Below, piece after piece: positions 18,239 to 27,119 of a stretch of 64,000 bases of DNA. The translations under genes were made by a program, and so were the position numbers. Source of the stretch: an uncultured bacterium (lineage in GTDB: Bacteria > Bacillota > Clostridia > Oscillospirales > Oscillospiraceae). Position 1 is the stretch's first letter. Each line of letters begins with the position of its first letter. The stretch covers positions 1 through 64,000 of the forward strand of contig CASFCS010000005.1 of assembly GCA_949293245.1 (NCBI GenBank). Reading direction: 5' to 3'. The notes beneath the pieces were generated by a model that saw only the letters and a program-made list of their open reading frames with translations, ran no database searches and was not told where the DNA came from.

Positions 18239-18856
18239 TCAGAATTTCCCAATCATTCCCTGGCCCATCACCGCCGCGGTGATGCCCCAGCCCGTGTTGG
18301 GGCAGCAGGCGGAGAAAATGAGGTCCACGGCAAAGGCGGTGCACAGCACCGCCGCCGCTGTGGCGGCCGCCTGGGGCGGGATATGGCGGCGCAGGGAGCG
18401 GTAGGCGGGCTCCAGGCCGTACACCACAGCGCAGCACCCTCCGCCAAAGAGCACCGTGGCAGCCAGACACACCCGGCCATTCAGGTTCATAAAGTAGCCG
18501 CTGTAATCCCACCAGCGCATGCCGGTGAAGAACTCCAGCCAGCAGCTGGTGAGGTACTCCCCGGCGGTACACACCGCCGCCCCCAGGACAAATACCTGCT
18601 CAGGCCGGCGGCACACCCGGCGCAGCACCACCAGGGCCATGAGGCCCCCGTAGCCGTAAATGGGCAGCCAGGGCCCGGTCATGGTGCCCCGGTTCACCAG
18701 CTGGCCCGTCTGGGCCAGGGTGAAGAGCACCTCCCATACCCAGCCGATGAAAGAAAACAAGAAGAAAAAGAGAATATAGTCCACGCTGGCGTACTCCGCC
18801 TCCCGCGCCCTGGTCATCTCCCGGCGGTCAGTCCGCCCAATCAGCGCCAGATCCAT
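18239..18856 (-). CDS. CmpB-type (PF06541-like) integral membrane protein
   Basis: A 205-residue protein with five to six membrane helices. Motifs match the family often labelled putative ABC transporter permease CmpB: GWVWEVLFT in helix 1, VNRGTMTGPWLPIYGYGG, EYLTSCWLE, and WWDYSGYFMNLNGRVCL. No ABC ATPase is adjacent and the function of this family is not established. Single gene with its own terminator; the start at 18856 is followed by a polar 20-residue segment before helix 1. Confidence 0.8.
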   Translation of the reverse strand: MDLALIGRTDRREMTRAREAEYASVDYILFFFLFSFIGWVWEVLFTLAQTGQLVNRGTMTGPWLPIYGYGGLMALVVLRRVCRRPEQVFVLGAAVCTAGEYLTSCWLEFFTGMRWWDYSGYFMNLNGRVCLAATVLFGGGCCAVVYGLEPAYRSLRRHIPPQAAATAAAVLCTAFAVDLIFSACCPNTGWGITAAVMGQGMIGKF

Positions 18857-19015
18857 TCCGCGCCCCTCCTCTCTGTGTGGATGGGGCCCTTCGGCCCCGC
18901 TTTTTTGGTACGCTCACAGTATACGGGCGGGGCGTTAGTTTATCCTTTAGGAAAGGTGAAAAAAATATAAAATGCTTCTTTAATCTTTTTATTCTCTGGA
19001 GGGGGCTGTCCCTCC

Positions 19016-19044
19016 TTGACGGTTCCCGCCCCCTCTGCTATGCT
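19016..19044 (+). promoter_or_regulatory. Sigma-A promoter of the rluA-pncB-nudix unit
   Basis: TTGACG (19016-19021), a 17-base spacer and TATGCT (19039-19044), ending 26 bases ahead of the GTG start. A GGGGCC-CTTC-GGCCCC hairpin followed by GCTTTTTT lies upstream at 18883-18906 and insulates it from rightward read-through. Confidence 0.75.
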
Positions 19045-19070
19045 GGTGACAAGACACCGGAGGAGAGGAA

Positions 19071-20048
19071 GTGCGCACTGTGATACATGAGCCCTGGCGG
19101 GGGAGCCGCCGCCTCACCTTCTCCCTGCCCCCCGGCTCCCCTCCCGCAGTGGTGGACCGGGTGCTCCGGCGGCAGCTGGGCCTGTCGGGCACGGTGATCC
19201 GGCGCATCAAGTGGCTGGAGGACGGCATTCTCATTGACGGGCGGCGGGTGACCACCCGGGCCCTCCTCTCCCCGGGGGAGGTGCTCAGCGTCCGCCTGTC
19301 CGACCCGGTCCCCCGCAGCGGGGTGGTGCCCGCCCCGGGGCCCCTGGACCTGGTGTATGAGGACGGGGACGTGGTGGTGATCAATAAGGCCCCCGGGGTG
19401 CTGGTCCACCCGGGCCATGGCCACTTTTCCGATACTCTGGGGAATTTTCTGATGGATTATTACAGAAAGAACGGGGCGGAGGGGGACTTCCACCCGGTCC
19501 ACCGGCTGGACAAGGGGACCTCCGGCCTGCTGGTGGTGGCCCGACACCCCCACGCCCAGGAGGTGCTCAAACGGCAGCTCCACACCCCCCTTTTCCGCCG
19601 GATCTACCTGGCGGTGTGCGAGGGCACCCCCGTCCCCCCCGCCGGTACGGTGGATGCCCCCATCGCCCCGGCGCCGGGCTCCCTCATCGCCCGGCAGGTG
19701 GACAGCGCCGGCCAGGCCGCCCGCACCCACTACCGTGTCCTCTCCTCCGCCGGGGGGCGCAGCCTGGTGGAGCTGGAGCTGGACACCGGGCGCACCCACC
19801 AGATCCGGGTGCACATGGCCCACCTGGGCCACCCCCTCACCGGGGACTTTCTCTACGGCACCGAGGCCCCCGGCCTCATCTCCCGCCCCGCTCTCCACTC
19901 CGCCGCCCTCACCTTCCGCCACCCCATCACCGGGGCGGATCTGTCCTTCACCGCCCCCCTGCCCCCGGATATGGAAGCCCTGGCGGGATCAGGGTACACC
20001 CCGGGATCTCAAAATTTTTCTGGCTTTCCGGGGGAAAAAGGCATATAA
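19071..20048 (+). CDS. RluA-family pseudouridine synthase
   Basis: A 325-residue RluA/RluD-type synthase that converts specific uridines in 23S rRNA or tRNA to pseudouridine. An S4-like RNA-binding N-terminus (about 20-85) is followed by the catalytic domain with HPVHRLDKGTSGLLVVA, whose aspartate is the catalytic residue, and the late motif LDTGRTHQIRVHMAHLGHP. The start is GTG at 19071, seven bases after GGAGGAGAGG; the first in-frame ATG would cut the S4 region. Substrate position cannot be assigned. A hairpin at 20103-20119 follows. Confidence 0.92.
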   Translation: MRTVIHEPWRGSRRLTFSLPPGSPPAVVDRVLRRQLGLSGTVIRRIKWLEDGILIDGRRVTTRALLSPGEVLSVRLSDPVPRSGVVPAPGPLDLVYEDGDVVVINKAPGVLVHPGHGHFSDTLGNFLMDYYRKNGAEGDFHPVHRLDKGTSGLLVVARHPHAQEVLKRQLHTPLFRRIYLAVCEGTPVPPAGTVDAPIAPAPGSLIARQVDSAGQAARTHYRVLSSAGGRSLVELELDTGRTHQIRVHMAHLGHPLTGDFLYGTEAPGLISRPALHSAALTFRHPITGADLSFTAPLPPDMEALAGSGYTPGSQNFSGFPGEKGI

Positions 20049-20102
20049 TAATGAGAAAGTCAACTGTCTCACGGCGGTCCTCCCGGGGCTGCCCTCCCAT
20101 CC

Positions 20103-20130
20103 GCCTGTCCGGGACAGGCTATTTTCTTTG
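20103..20130 (+). terminator. Terminator/attenuator between rluA-type gene and pncB
   Basis: GCCTGTC-CGG-GACAGGC followed by TATTTTCTTTG. A short but GC-rich hairpin with a T-rich tail, 55 bases past the rluA-type stop. Confidence 0.6.
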
Positions 20131-20148
20131 ATCAGGGAGCTGAACGCT

Positions 20149-21594
20149 ATGAAATCCAAGCTCAATTACACCATGCTCACCGACTTCTACGAGCTGACCA
20201 TGGGCAACGGCTATTTCCAGACCGGCATCACCCAGCGGGTGTGCTACTTCGACGTGTTTTTCCGGTCCGTGCCCGACAAGGGGGGCTTCGCCATCGCCGC
20301 GGGGCTGGCCCAGGTGGTGGACTATATCCAGAACCTGAACTTTGACGAGGAGGATCTGGACTACCTGCGCGCCAAGGGCTGCTTTGCCCCGGAGTTTTTG
20401 GAGTACCTGCGCACCTTCCGCTTCACCGGGGACATTTGGGCCGTGCCCGAGGGCACCCCCGTCTTCCCCGGGGAGCCCATTCTCACCGTGCGGGCCCCCG
20501 CCATCGAGGCCCAGTTCGTGGAGACCTACCTGCTGCTGTGCCTCAATCACCAGAGCCTCATCGCCACCAAGTCCAACCGCATCGTCCGGGCCGCCGAGGG
20601 CCGGCCGGTGGCGGAGTTCGGCTCCCGCCGGGCCCAGGGGGCGGACGGGGCGGTGCTGGGGGCCCGGGCGTCTTACATCGCCGGGTGCTCCGCCACCGCC
20701 TGCACCATGGCCGACCAGTACTACGGCTCCCCCGCCACAGGCACCATGGCCCACTCCTGGGTGCAGATGTTCCCCGACGAGTACACCGCCTTCAAGACCT
20801 ACTGCCAGCTCTATCCCGACAACGCCGTGCTGCTGGTGGACACCTACAACGTGCTCAAGTCCGGCGTGCCCAACGCCATCCGGGCTTTCAAAGAGGTGCT
20901 CCTCCCCCGGGGCATCACCAAGTGCGGCATCCGGCTGGACTCGGGGGACCTGGCCTATCTGTCCCAGAAGGCCCGGAAGATGCTGGATGAAGCGGGCCTG
21001 CCCCAGTGCAAGATCATCGCCTCCAACGCCCTGGACGAGTACATCATCCGGGACCTGGTGCGCCAGGGGGCCCGCATCGACTCCTTCGGCGTGGGCGAGC
21101 GGCTCATCACCTCCCGCAGCGAGCCCGTGTTCGGCGGGGTGTACAAGCTGGCCGCCATCGAGGACGACCAGGGGAACATCGTCCCCAAGATCAAGATCAG
21201 CGAGAACCCGGCCAAGATCACCACCCCCCACTTCAAGAAGGTCTACCGCATCTTCTCCAGGGACACCGGCAAGGCGGAGGCCGACCTCATCTGCCTCCAC
21301 GACGAGGAGATCGACTTCACCCAGCCCCTGGAGCTCTTCGACCCCGACGCCACCTGGAAGCGGAAGGTGTACACCAACTACGAGGCCCGGGAGCTGCTGG
21401 TGCCCATCTTCCAGGGGGGCAAGCTGGTCTACCAGGTGCCCGACCTCCAGGCCAGCCGGGCCTACTGCACCCGGCAGGTGGACTCCCTGTGGGACGAGGT
21501 CAAGCGCTTCGAGAACCCCCACAACTACTATGTGGACCTCTCCCAGAAGCTGTGGGACATCAAGCACCAGCTTCTCTCCGGCCACCGGCAGTGA
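20149..21594 (+). CDS. pncB: Nicotinate phosphoribosyltransferase
   Basis: A 481-residue enzyme of NAD salvage: nicotinate + PRPP + ATP to nicotinate mononucleotide. Family motifs: LTDFYELTMGNGYF near the N-terminus, EFGSRRAQGADGA, GTMAHSWVQMF, IRLDSGDLAYLS, and FGVGERLITS. The ATG at 20149 follows AGGGAGC; upstream in-frame sequence is unrelated low-complexity reading. The stop lies 3 bases before the Nudix start, so the two are cotranscribed. Confidence 0.95.
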   Translation: MKSKLNYTMLTDFYELTMGNGYFQTGITQRVCYFDVFFRSVPDKGGFAIAAGLAQVVDYIQNLNFDEEDLDYLRAKGCFAPEFLEYLRTFRFTGDIWAVPEGTPVFPGEPILTVRAPAIEAQFVETYLLLCLNHQSLIATKSNRIVRAAEGRPVAEFGSRRAQGADGAVLGARASYIAGCSATACTMADQYYGSPATGTMAHSWVQMFPDEYTAFKTYCQLYPDNAVLLVDTYNVLKSGVPNAIRAFKEVLLPRGITKCGIRLDSGDLAYLSQKARKMLDEAGLPQCKIIASNALDEYIIRDLVRQGARIDSFGVGERLITSRSEPVFGGVYKLAAIEDDQGNIVPKIKISENPAKITTPHFKKVYRIFSRDTGKAEADLICLHDEEIDFTQPLELFDPDATWKRKVYTNYEARELLVPIFQGGKLVYQVPDLQASRAYCTRQVDSLWDEVKRFENPHNYYVDLSQKLWDIKHQLLSGHRQ

Positions 21595-21597
21595 GCC

Positions 21598-22071
21598 ATG
21601 GTCAACACCACCCTGTGCTACATCCGGCAGGATGACTGCTACCTCATGCTCCACCGGGTGAAGAAGGAAGGGGACCTGAACCGGGACAAGTGGATCGGCG
21701 TGGGGGGCAAATTCGAGGACGGGGAGAGCCCCGAGGAGTGCCTCCTCCGGGAGGTGGGGGAGGAGACCGGCCTCACCCTCACCCGCTGGAAGTACCGGGG
21801 ACTGGTGACCTTCGTGTCCGACCGGTGGCCCACGGAGTACATGCACCTCTTCACCGCCGACGGCTTCACCGGACAGCTACGGGAGTGCGACGAGGGGGTG
21901 CTGGAGTGGGTGCCCATCTCCGCCCTGCCCACCCTGACTCAGTGGGCGGGGGACCGGATCTTCCTGGACCTGCTGGAGCGGGATGCCCCCTTCTTCTCCC
22001 TGAAGCTGGTATACACCGGGGAGGCACTCACCGCCGCCGCCCTGGACGGCCGCCCCCTCTCCATATCATGA
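21598..22071 (+). CDS. Nudix hydrolase (8-oxo-dGTP diphosphatase type)
   Basis: A 157-residue MutT-like protein with a complete Nudix box: GGKFEDG-ESPEECLL-REVGEETGL (about residues 36-58). It probably removes pyrophosphate from an oxidised or modified nucleotide; MutT/YjhB-like members of this length clean 8-oxo-dGTP, but substrate is not proven. It sits directly behind pncB. Its stop codon overlaps the first bases of a bidirectional terminator. Confidence 0.9.
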   Translation: MVNTTLCYIRQDDCYLMLHRVKKEGDLNRDKWIGVGGKFEDGESPEECLLREVGEETGLTLTRWKYRGLVTFVSDRWPTEYMHLFTADGFTGQLRECDEGVLEWVPISALPTLTQWAGDRIFLDLLERDAPFFSLKLVYTGEALTAAALDGRPLSIS

Positions 22072-22112
22072 TAAAGCGTGTCCCCCGCCCGTGGGCGGGG
22101 GACACGCTTTAT
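22071..22112. terminator. Bidirectional terminator between Nudix gene and recO
   Basis: A perfect 19-bp stem with a 4-base loop (ATAAAGCGTGTCCCCCGCC and its complement). Each outer arm includes the last base or bases of the flanking convergent genes' stop codons. Confidence 0.85.
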
Positions 22113-22873
22113 GTATGCTCCGGCGGGGGGGTGAGCTGCTTGTAGAAATCCAGGGTGCGGAATCCCCGCTCCAGCTGGGTCATGAGATAGGCCTCCCCCG
22201 CCTCCCCCATGCGCCGCAGGGACAGGGGGTCCAGCCGGAAGGAAAAGATGCGTTTGGGGCTGCCGTAGAGCACGTGGCGCATGGCCGCCAGGGCCCCGGG
22301 GGTGAGGGGCATGGAGATGCCCTCCCCGGCGCCCCCCCGGCAGGAGGCGCAGTGGAGCACCCCCTCCCGCAGGTTGATGCGGGGGGCCTCCGGCTCGGGC
22401 ACGCCGCACACGGCGCACCCGTCCACCAGGGGCTCGTACCCCGCCACCCCCATGAGCTTCCACTCAAAGGCGGCCTTCACCAGGGCCGGGTCTCTGCCCA
22501 GTTTGTCCAGGGCGTACAGGGTGTTGAGCACCAGGGAGAGGAGGGCAGGGTCTGGCCGTCCCTCGTCAGCCACCGCCTCGGCCACCTCGGCGCAGTAGGA
22601 TCCCAGAGCCAGCCGCTCCAGGTCCTGCCGCAGGCCCCGGAACTCCTCCAGGGTGGAGGCCTCCTGGAGGGTGAACCGGTCCCGGTACTCGAAGAGAGTC
22701 ATGTCCGACCACACCAGCAGCTCCGCCGCCGCGGCCAGGCCGCTGCCCCGCTTCCGGCAGCCCCGGGCCTTCACCGTGCGCAGTCCCCCCTCCTGGGTGA
22801 GCACCGTGAGGATCTTGTCCGACTCCCGGTAGCGGGTCTCCCGCAGCACCAGGCCCTTTGTGACGATGTGCAT
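22109..22873 (-). CDS. recO: DNA repair protein RecO
   Basis: A 254-residue RecO: N-terminal OB fold (MHIVTKGLVLRETRYRESDKILTVLT) and helical C-terminal domain with the zinc-site cysteines CAVCG and CASC (about 155-190). RecO helps load RecA on SSB-coated DNA. AAGGAGG precedes the ATG. It closes the era-yqzL-recO run, as in Bacillus. Confidence 0.94.
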   Translation of the reverse strand: MHIVTKGLVLRETRYRESDKILTVLTQEGGLRTVKARGCRKRGSGLAAAAELLVWSDMTLFEYRDRFTLQEASTLEEFRGLRQDLERLALGSYCAEVAEAVADEGRPDPALLSLVLNTLYALDKLGRDPALVKAAFEWKLMGVAGYEPLVDGCAVCGVPEPEAPRINLREGVLHCASCRGGAGEGISMPLTPGALAAMRHVLYGSPKRIFSFRLDPLSLRRMGEAGEAYLMTQLERGFRTLDFYKQLTPPPEHT

Positions 22874-22918
22874 CCCGCTTCCTCCTTCCCCGGATATCGA
22901 AGCGGAGGGGACGGGCTC

Positions 22919-23041
22919 TCACCCGTCCCCCCGCTGCTGTGTTCCTCCCGCCGTTTCCCCATGGGGGCCGCGGCGGGCCATCAGATAGGCCTCCGGCAGG
23001 CCGGTGGTCCAAAACAGGCGCCAAAGTCCCTGCTCGTCCAT
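22919..23041 (-). CDS. yqzL: YqzL-like small protein
   Basis: A 40-residue frame starting MDEQGLWRLFWTTGLPEAYL, with GGAGG upstream, lying between era and recO. Bacillus YqzL has the same position and the same pattern (a Trp/Phe pair, TG, then YL and basic residues). Function unknown; identification rests on synteny and this short pattern. Confidence 0.72.
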   Translation of the reverse strand: MDEQGLWRLFWTTGLPEAYLMARRGPHGETAGGTQQRGDG

Positions 23042-23123
23042 AGTTCCCGCCTCCTCGTGTTCGCCCCATGGTAGCATGGGCCGGGGCGGGGCAGATTATG
23101 TCAGGGAAATTTTGCGGGGAGCC

Positions 23124-24017
23124 TCACTCCTCGGTATAGCCGAAGTTCTGGATGGCGGCGGGGTTGTCCCGCCAGTTCTCCTTCACCTTCACCCAGGTCT
23201 CCAGGTACACCTTGGCCCCCAGAAAGCGCTCCATATCCTCCCGGGCCTGGCTGGACACCTTTTTGAGCATGGCGCCCCCCTTGCCGATGATGATCCCCTT
23301 GTGGGAGGCCTTCTCGCAGAAGATGGTCACGCCGATGTCCAGCAGCCCATCCTCCCGCTGGGAAAAGCGGGTGACCTCCACGGCGGTGCCGTGGGGCACC
23401 TCCTTGTCCAGGGTGCGCAGCAGCTTCTCCCGGACGATCTCGGAGACGATCTGCCGCTCGGGCTGGTCGGTGATCATATCCTCGGGGAAAAGGGCCGGCC
23501 CCTGGGGCAGCCACTTGTCCAGCACATCCAGCAGCTCCTCCATCCCTTCCCCCTGCCGGGCGGAGATGGGCACCACCGCGTCCCAGTCGTAGGCCTGTCC
23601 GTAGGCCGCCATCACCACCAGCAGCTCCTCCTTCTCCACGGTGTCGATCTTGTTGATCACCAGGGCGGCGGGCACACCCAGCTGGCGGATGCGGGCGATA
23701 AGCTCCTCCTCCGTCTTTCCCACGGAGGGCACGGGCTCCACCAGCAGCACCACCCCGTCCACGTCGGCCACGCTCTCCCGCACCACCTTCACCATGTAGT
23801 CCCCCAGGCGGGTGCGGGGCTTGTGGAGGCCCGGGGTGTCCAGAAAGACGAACTGGCTCTCCCCCCGGTTGAGCACGGCGCTGATGCGGTTGCGGGTGGT
23901 CTGGGGCTTGCTGCTGACAATGGCCACCTTCTCCCCCACCAGGGCGTTGGTGAGGGTGGACTTGCCCACGTTGGGCCGGCCGCAGATGGTAATGATACCG
24001 GATCTCTGAATGGACAT
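23124..24017 (-). CDS. era: Ribosome-assembly GTPase Era
   Basis: A 297-residue essential GTPase for 16S rRNA maturation and 30S assembly. G1 GRPNVGKS, the switch SSKPQTTRNR, G3 DTPGLH, G4 NKID, then a C-terminal KH RNA-binding domain with IIIGKGGAMLKKV (about 225-290). Length and all motifs are canonical. It follows the phosphoesterase gene by 37 bases and leads into yqzL-recO. Confidence 0.97.
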   Translation of the reverse strand: MSIQRSGIITICGRPNVGKSTLTNALVGEKVAIVSSKPQTTRNRISAVLNRGESQFVFLDTPGLHKPRTRLGDYMVKVVRESVADVDGVVLLVEPVPSVGKTEEELIARIRQLGVPAALVINKIDTVEKEELLVVMAAYGQAYDWDAVVPISARQGEGMEELLDVLDKWLPQGPALFPEDMITDQPERQIVSEIVREKLLRTLDKEVPHGTAVEVTRFSQREDGLLDIGVTIFCEKASHKGIIIGKGGAMLKKVSSQAREDMERFLGAKVYLETWVKVKENWRDNPAAIQNFGYTEE

Positions 24018-24054
24018 GAAAAATCGGTTCCCTTCTCGTATTCTTTCCCGGTCC

Positions 24055-24678
24055 TCAGGGAGTCACAGCTCCCGCCGGCTCCGGGTCTGGCAGTTCAAAG
24101 ATGTACTTCTCGTAGGCGTTGATCACCTGGGTGGGGCCATACTGGGTGCAGCGCAGCCCCCGGTGGCTGTAGGTCAGGTGGATGTGTCCGTGGACAAATA
24201 CCGGCGGGCGGTACCGGTCCAGCAGGCGGCGAAAGACCTGGAACCCCCGGTGGGGCAGATCCTCCCCGTCGTTCAGGTCCAAAGCCGGGGAGTGGGTGAG
24301 CAGGATGTCAAACCCCTTCTTCCGCCACAGCTTGAACCACAGCCGGCGCACCCGCCGGGCCATCTGCCCCTGGGTGTACTGGAAGGCCCCGGGGCGGTAG
24401 CGTATGCTGCCCCCCAGACCCAGGATGCGCACCCCCTTGTAGACATAGATGTCGTCCTCAATGCAGATGCACCCCTCCGGGGGATTGCGGACATACTTCT
24501 CATCGTGGTTGCCGTGGACATAGAGCACCGGGCAGGGGGCAAAGGTGGCCAGAAAGGAGAGGTAGGAGGGCTCCAGGTCCCCGCAGGAGAGGATCAGGTC
24601 GATGCCCTCCAGCTTTTCCGGGGTGAAGTAGTCCCACAGGGAGGCGGACTCCTGGTCCGACAGCGCCAGGATCCTCAC
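24055..24678 (-). CDS. Metallophosphoesterase (calcineurin-like)
   Basis: A 207-residue protein with the calcineurin-type metal motifs: LALSDQE (weakened first D-x-H), LSCGDLEPSYL, VHGNHDEKY, LLTHSPAL and FVHGHIHL. No membrane segment. The GTG start at 24678 overlaps the previous stop (GTGA); homology begins exactly there. The first motif reads SDQE instead of the usual D-x-H, so one metal ligand may differ. Substrate unknown; genetically coupled to the ParB-like/BMP protein. Confidence 0.82.
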   Translation of the reverse strand: MRILALSDQESASLWDYFTPEKLEGIDLILSCGDLEPSYLSFLATFAPCPVLYVHGNHDEKYVRNPPEGCICIEDDIYVYKGVRILGLGGSIRYRPGAFQYTQGQMARRVRRLWFKLWRKKGFDILLTHSPALDLNDGEDLPHRGFQVFRRLLDRYRPPVFVHGHIHLTYSHRGLRCTQYGPTQVINAYEKYIFELPDPEPAGAVTP

Positions 24679-26627
24679 GGCGTCTCCTCTCCCTCCTTTT
24701 TCTGGACGCCCTGGAGGCTCACCAGGGCCCGGGCCTCGGGCAGCAGCTCCTCCGGGGACGGGATAGCGCCCACCACATTCTCCGCCAGCCAGGGCATGGT
24801 GATCACCTGCTCCGGGGTGAGGGGCGGGTCGTCCGCCCGCTTCACCGGCCCCCCCTGGGCGTAGAGGGCCCCGCCGAAGGGGTCCAGGATGCCGTCCATC
24901 AGGGTCTTGCGCAGCAGGTCCACCAGGCGGCGGGTGCCGATGGGCAGGCGGCTGGAGTAGAACACGTCCACCGCCCCGGAGGAGAGGCCCCACCAGTAGT
25001 TCAGCGCCTTGCCCCCCTGGGTGCCCTCGTCCTGCCAGCTGCCGCTGAGGAGGCTGTGGACGATACGCTCATAGAAAATGCCCCAGTGCCACACCGACAC
25101 CGCCAGGTTGGCAAAGCCGGTGTCGGTCTTCATATACAGGCCGAAGGGCTTGTTGTCCCCCATGAGTACCCCCATGTCCTGGCCGGAGATCACCCGGATG
25201 CCCCGGTCCAGCAGCAGCCGGTCGGCCTCCCGGCCCCGGACAGCGGTCCACTCCAGGAAGATCTCCGCCCGGGGATTGGCCATCCGGGCCCCCAGGGCAA
25301 AGGCGTTGATGCCGGCGGTCATGCCGTAGGTGGGATAGGTGGCCACATAGCCCACCCGGTTGTCGTCCGCCATGGCCCCGGCTATGGCACCGCAGAGAAA
25401 CTTTGCCTCGTGGATGCGGCCATAGTAGGTGCGCAGCTGGGGGTGGGGCATGTTAATGGAGCAGTTGAGGACCTTCACCTCCGGGTGCCGGACCGACACC
25501 TTCAGGCTGGGGGCCATGAGCTTGGGGGTGGTGGTGAAGATCATCTGGCTGCCTCCGGCGGCCATCTCCTCCAGCCGGGCGGCGGGGTCGGCCAGCTCCT
25601 CGGCGTGGAACACCCGCTCCACCTCCACCCGGTCCTTCAGCGCCCGCTCCAGGTGGCGGCAGCCCATCTCGTGGCCGTAGGTCCAGGCGGAGGTCTCCGG
25701 GTCCTTCTCGTGGAGGAAGGACACCTTCACACGCTGGATCTTCCGGGCCCCGCCGGTGGGAATGAGCTTGTTGAGCAGGGGCAGGGTCTTGCCCTTCTGC
25801 CCGCCGGCGGCGGGGGGCTCCATGGACAGCTTCACCGCCTGGTCCTGGGTGAGGGCCAGTATCTCGTCCCAGATGCGCTCCACCGCCTCCTTCACCTGGG
25901 CGGGGGTGCTGCTCTTAAGGGTGTCGTAGCTGTAGATGGAGAGGTACACCAGCAGGGCGTCGCCGGTGGTCACAGACAGCTTGCCGCCGCTGCGGGCCTT
26001 GAACACCTCCCGGAACTTCAGGTACTGGGCCCGGAAGGAGTTGCGCTCCTCCTGGGTCCAGTGCTGGCCCGCCACCAGGCCCAGGGCGGCGTTGAGCCGG
26101 TCGAAGCCCCCCTCCCGGGTGAACCAGATGAAGTTGACCTTGCTGTCCCGGTAGAAGTCCAGAAACTCGCAGTAGATGCGGTACTCCTTCCCGTCGGACT
26201 GGAGGGGCATGATGCGCACCACCTGGCCCGTCACCGACGGGGCGCCGCACCAGCGCAGCACGCTTACCCGCTTGTTGCCCTCCTGGATATAGAAGTGGTT
26301 CATATACTCGAAGGCCTTCACCGGGTCCCGGATGCCCTCATCGCTCTGGGCCTGGCACAGGTGGGCCCACTTGTCGGCAAACTCGCTGTCCGGCTCCAGC
26401 AGGGGGAGAAAGTTGCGGGAAAAAGCCTTGCTGCGCCCCTGGGTCAGGGTGCCCACAATGCGCTCCATGGGGATGTCTACCAGACCCAGCTCCACCCGCT
26501 TGGCCTCCTCCAGGTTGGGCATGATCTCATTGAGCACCTGGAGATAGGGGTAGATGCCCTGGGCCAGGCAGGAGCGGTAGTCCCGCTGGCCCTGCCGGAG
26601 TGCCTTTTTATACTCCTCCATAAACAT
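24675..26627 (-). CDS. Cytoplasmic ParB-like/BMP-domain fusion protein
   Basis: A 650-residue protein without signal peptide or lipobox. Residues about 40-150 resemble a ParB/sulfiredoxin-like domain (VDIPMERIVGTLTQGR, IQEGNKRVSVLRW). Residues about 300-600 resemble the basic-membrane-protein (Med/BmpA) periplasmic-binding fold (QMIFTTTPKLMAP, AKFLCGAIAGAMADDNRVGYVATY, LEWTAVRGREADRLLLDRGIRVISGQD). BMP proteins normally bind nucleosides outside the cell as ABC lipoproteins. Here the binder seems intracellular and no ABC transporter is adjacent, so a nucleoside-sensing or regulatory role is more likely than transport. Confidence 0.75.
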   Translation of the reverse strand: MFMEEYKKALRQGQRDYRSCLAQGIYPYLQVLNEIMPNLEEAKRVELGLVDIPMERIVGTLTQGRSKAFSRNFLPLLEPDSEFADKWAHLCQAQSDEGIRDPVKAFEYMNHFYIQEGNKRVSVLRWCGAPSVTGQVVRIMPLQSDGKEYRIYCEFLDFYRDSKVNFIWFTREGGFDRLNAALGLVAGQHWTQEERNSFRAQYLKFREVFKARSGGKLSVTTGDALLVYLSIYSYDTLKSSTPAQVKEAVERIWDEILALTQDQAVKLSMEPPAAGGQKGKTLPLLNKLIPTGGARKIQRVKVSFLHEKDPETSAWTYGHEMGCRHLERALKDRVEVERVFHAEELADPAARLEEMAAGGSQMIFTTTPKLMAPSLKVSVRHPEVKVLNCSINMPHPQLRTYYGRIHEAKFLCGAIAGAMADDNRVGYVATYPTYGMTAGINAFALGARMANPRAEIFLEWTAVRGREADRLLLDRGIRVISGQDMGVLMGDNKPFGLYMKTDTGFANLAVSVWHWGIFYERIVHSLLSGSWQDEGTQGGKALNYWWGLSSGAVDVFYSSRLPIGTRRLVDLLRKTLMDGILDPFGGALYAQGGPVKRADDPPLTPEQVITMPWLAENVVGAIPSPEELLPEARALVSLQGVQKKEGEETP

Positions 26628-26630
26628 GGT

Positions 26631-27119
26631 TCATTCCTCCCGGGTGATGCCCAGCCGGGAGAGGATGTCCTCCTCCCGGGCCCGCATCTGCTGTTTCATG
26701 GGTCCCTCGTCCAGGTGGTCGTACCCCAGCAGGTGGAGGACAGAGTGGACCGCCAGATAGGCCGTCTCCCGCCGGGGGCCGTGGCCAAACTCCTCCCCCT
26801 GGGCCTTCGCCCGCTCCAGGGAGATCACCATATCCCCCAGGGGCACCAGGCCGGTGCCCGGGTCGGCGTCCTCCTCCCCGGGGTGCTCCCCAGGGGTCAG
26901 GTCAAACATGGGGAAGGAGAGTACATCGGTGGGATCGTCTACCCCCCGCTGTTCCAGGTTGACAGTGTGGATGCCCCGGTCGTCGGTAAAGAGCACGTCA
27001 ACCTCGCAGGGCACCTCCACCCCCTCCGCCTCCAGGGCGGCGGGGATCACCTGCCGCAGCAGCTGGGCGTAGGGCTCCGCCCCGTCCACTTCACTTTCTA
27101 TGAGGATCTGGTGGTTCAT
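26631..27119 (-). CDS. ybeY: Endoribonuclease YbeY
   Basis: A 162-residue metal-dependent RNase of rRNA maturation. The zinc motif HSVLHLLGYDH (about 125-135) is complete, with GDMVIS and DVLSFPM upstream. The ATG at 27119 overlaps the previous stop (ATGA). Neighbours phoH and era match the usual Firmicutes order. Confidence 0.94.
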   Translation of the reverse strand: MNHQILIESEVDGAEPYAQLLRQVIPAALEAEGVEVPCEVDVLFTDDRGIHTVNLEQRGVDDPTDVLSFPMFDLTPGEHPGEEDADPGTGLVPLGDMVISLERAKAQGEEFGHGPRRETAYLAVHSVLHLLGYDHLDEGPMKQQMRAREEDILSRLGITREE

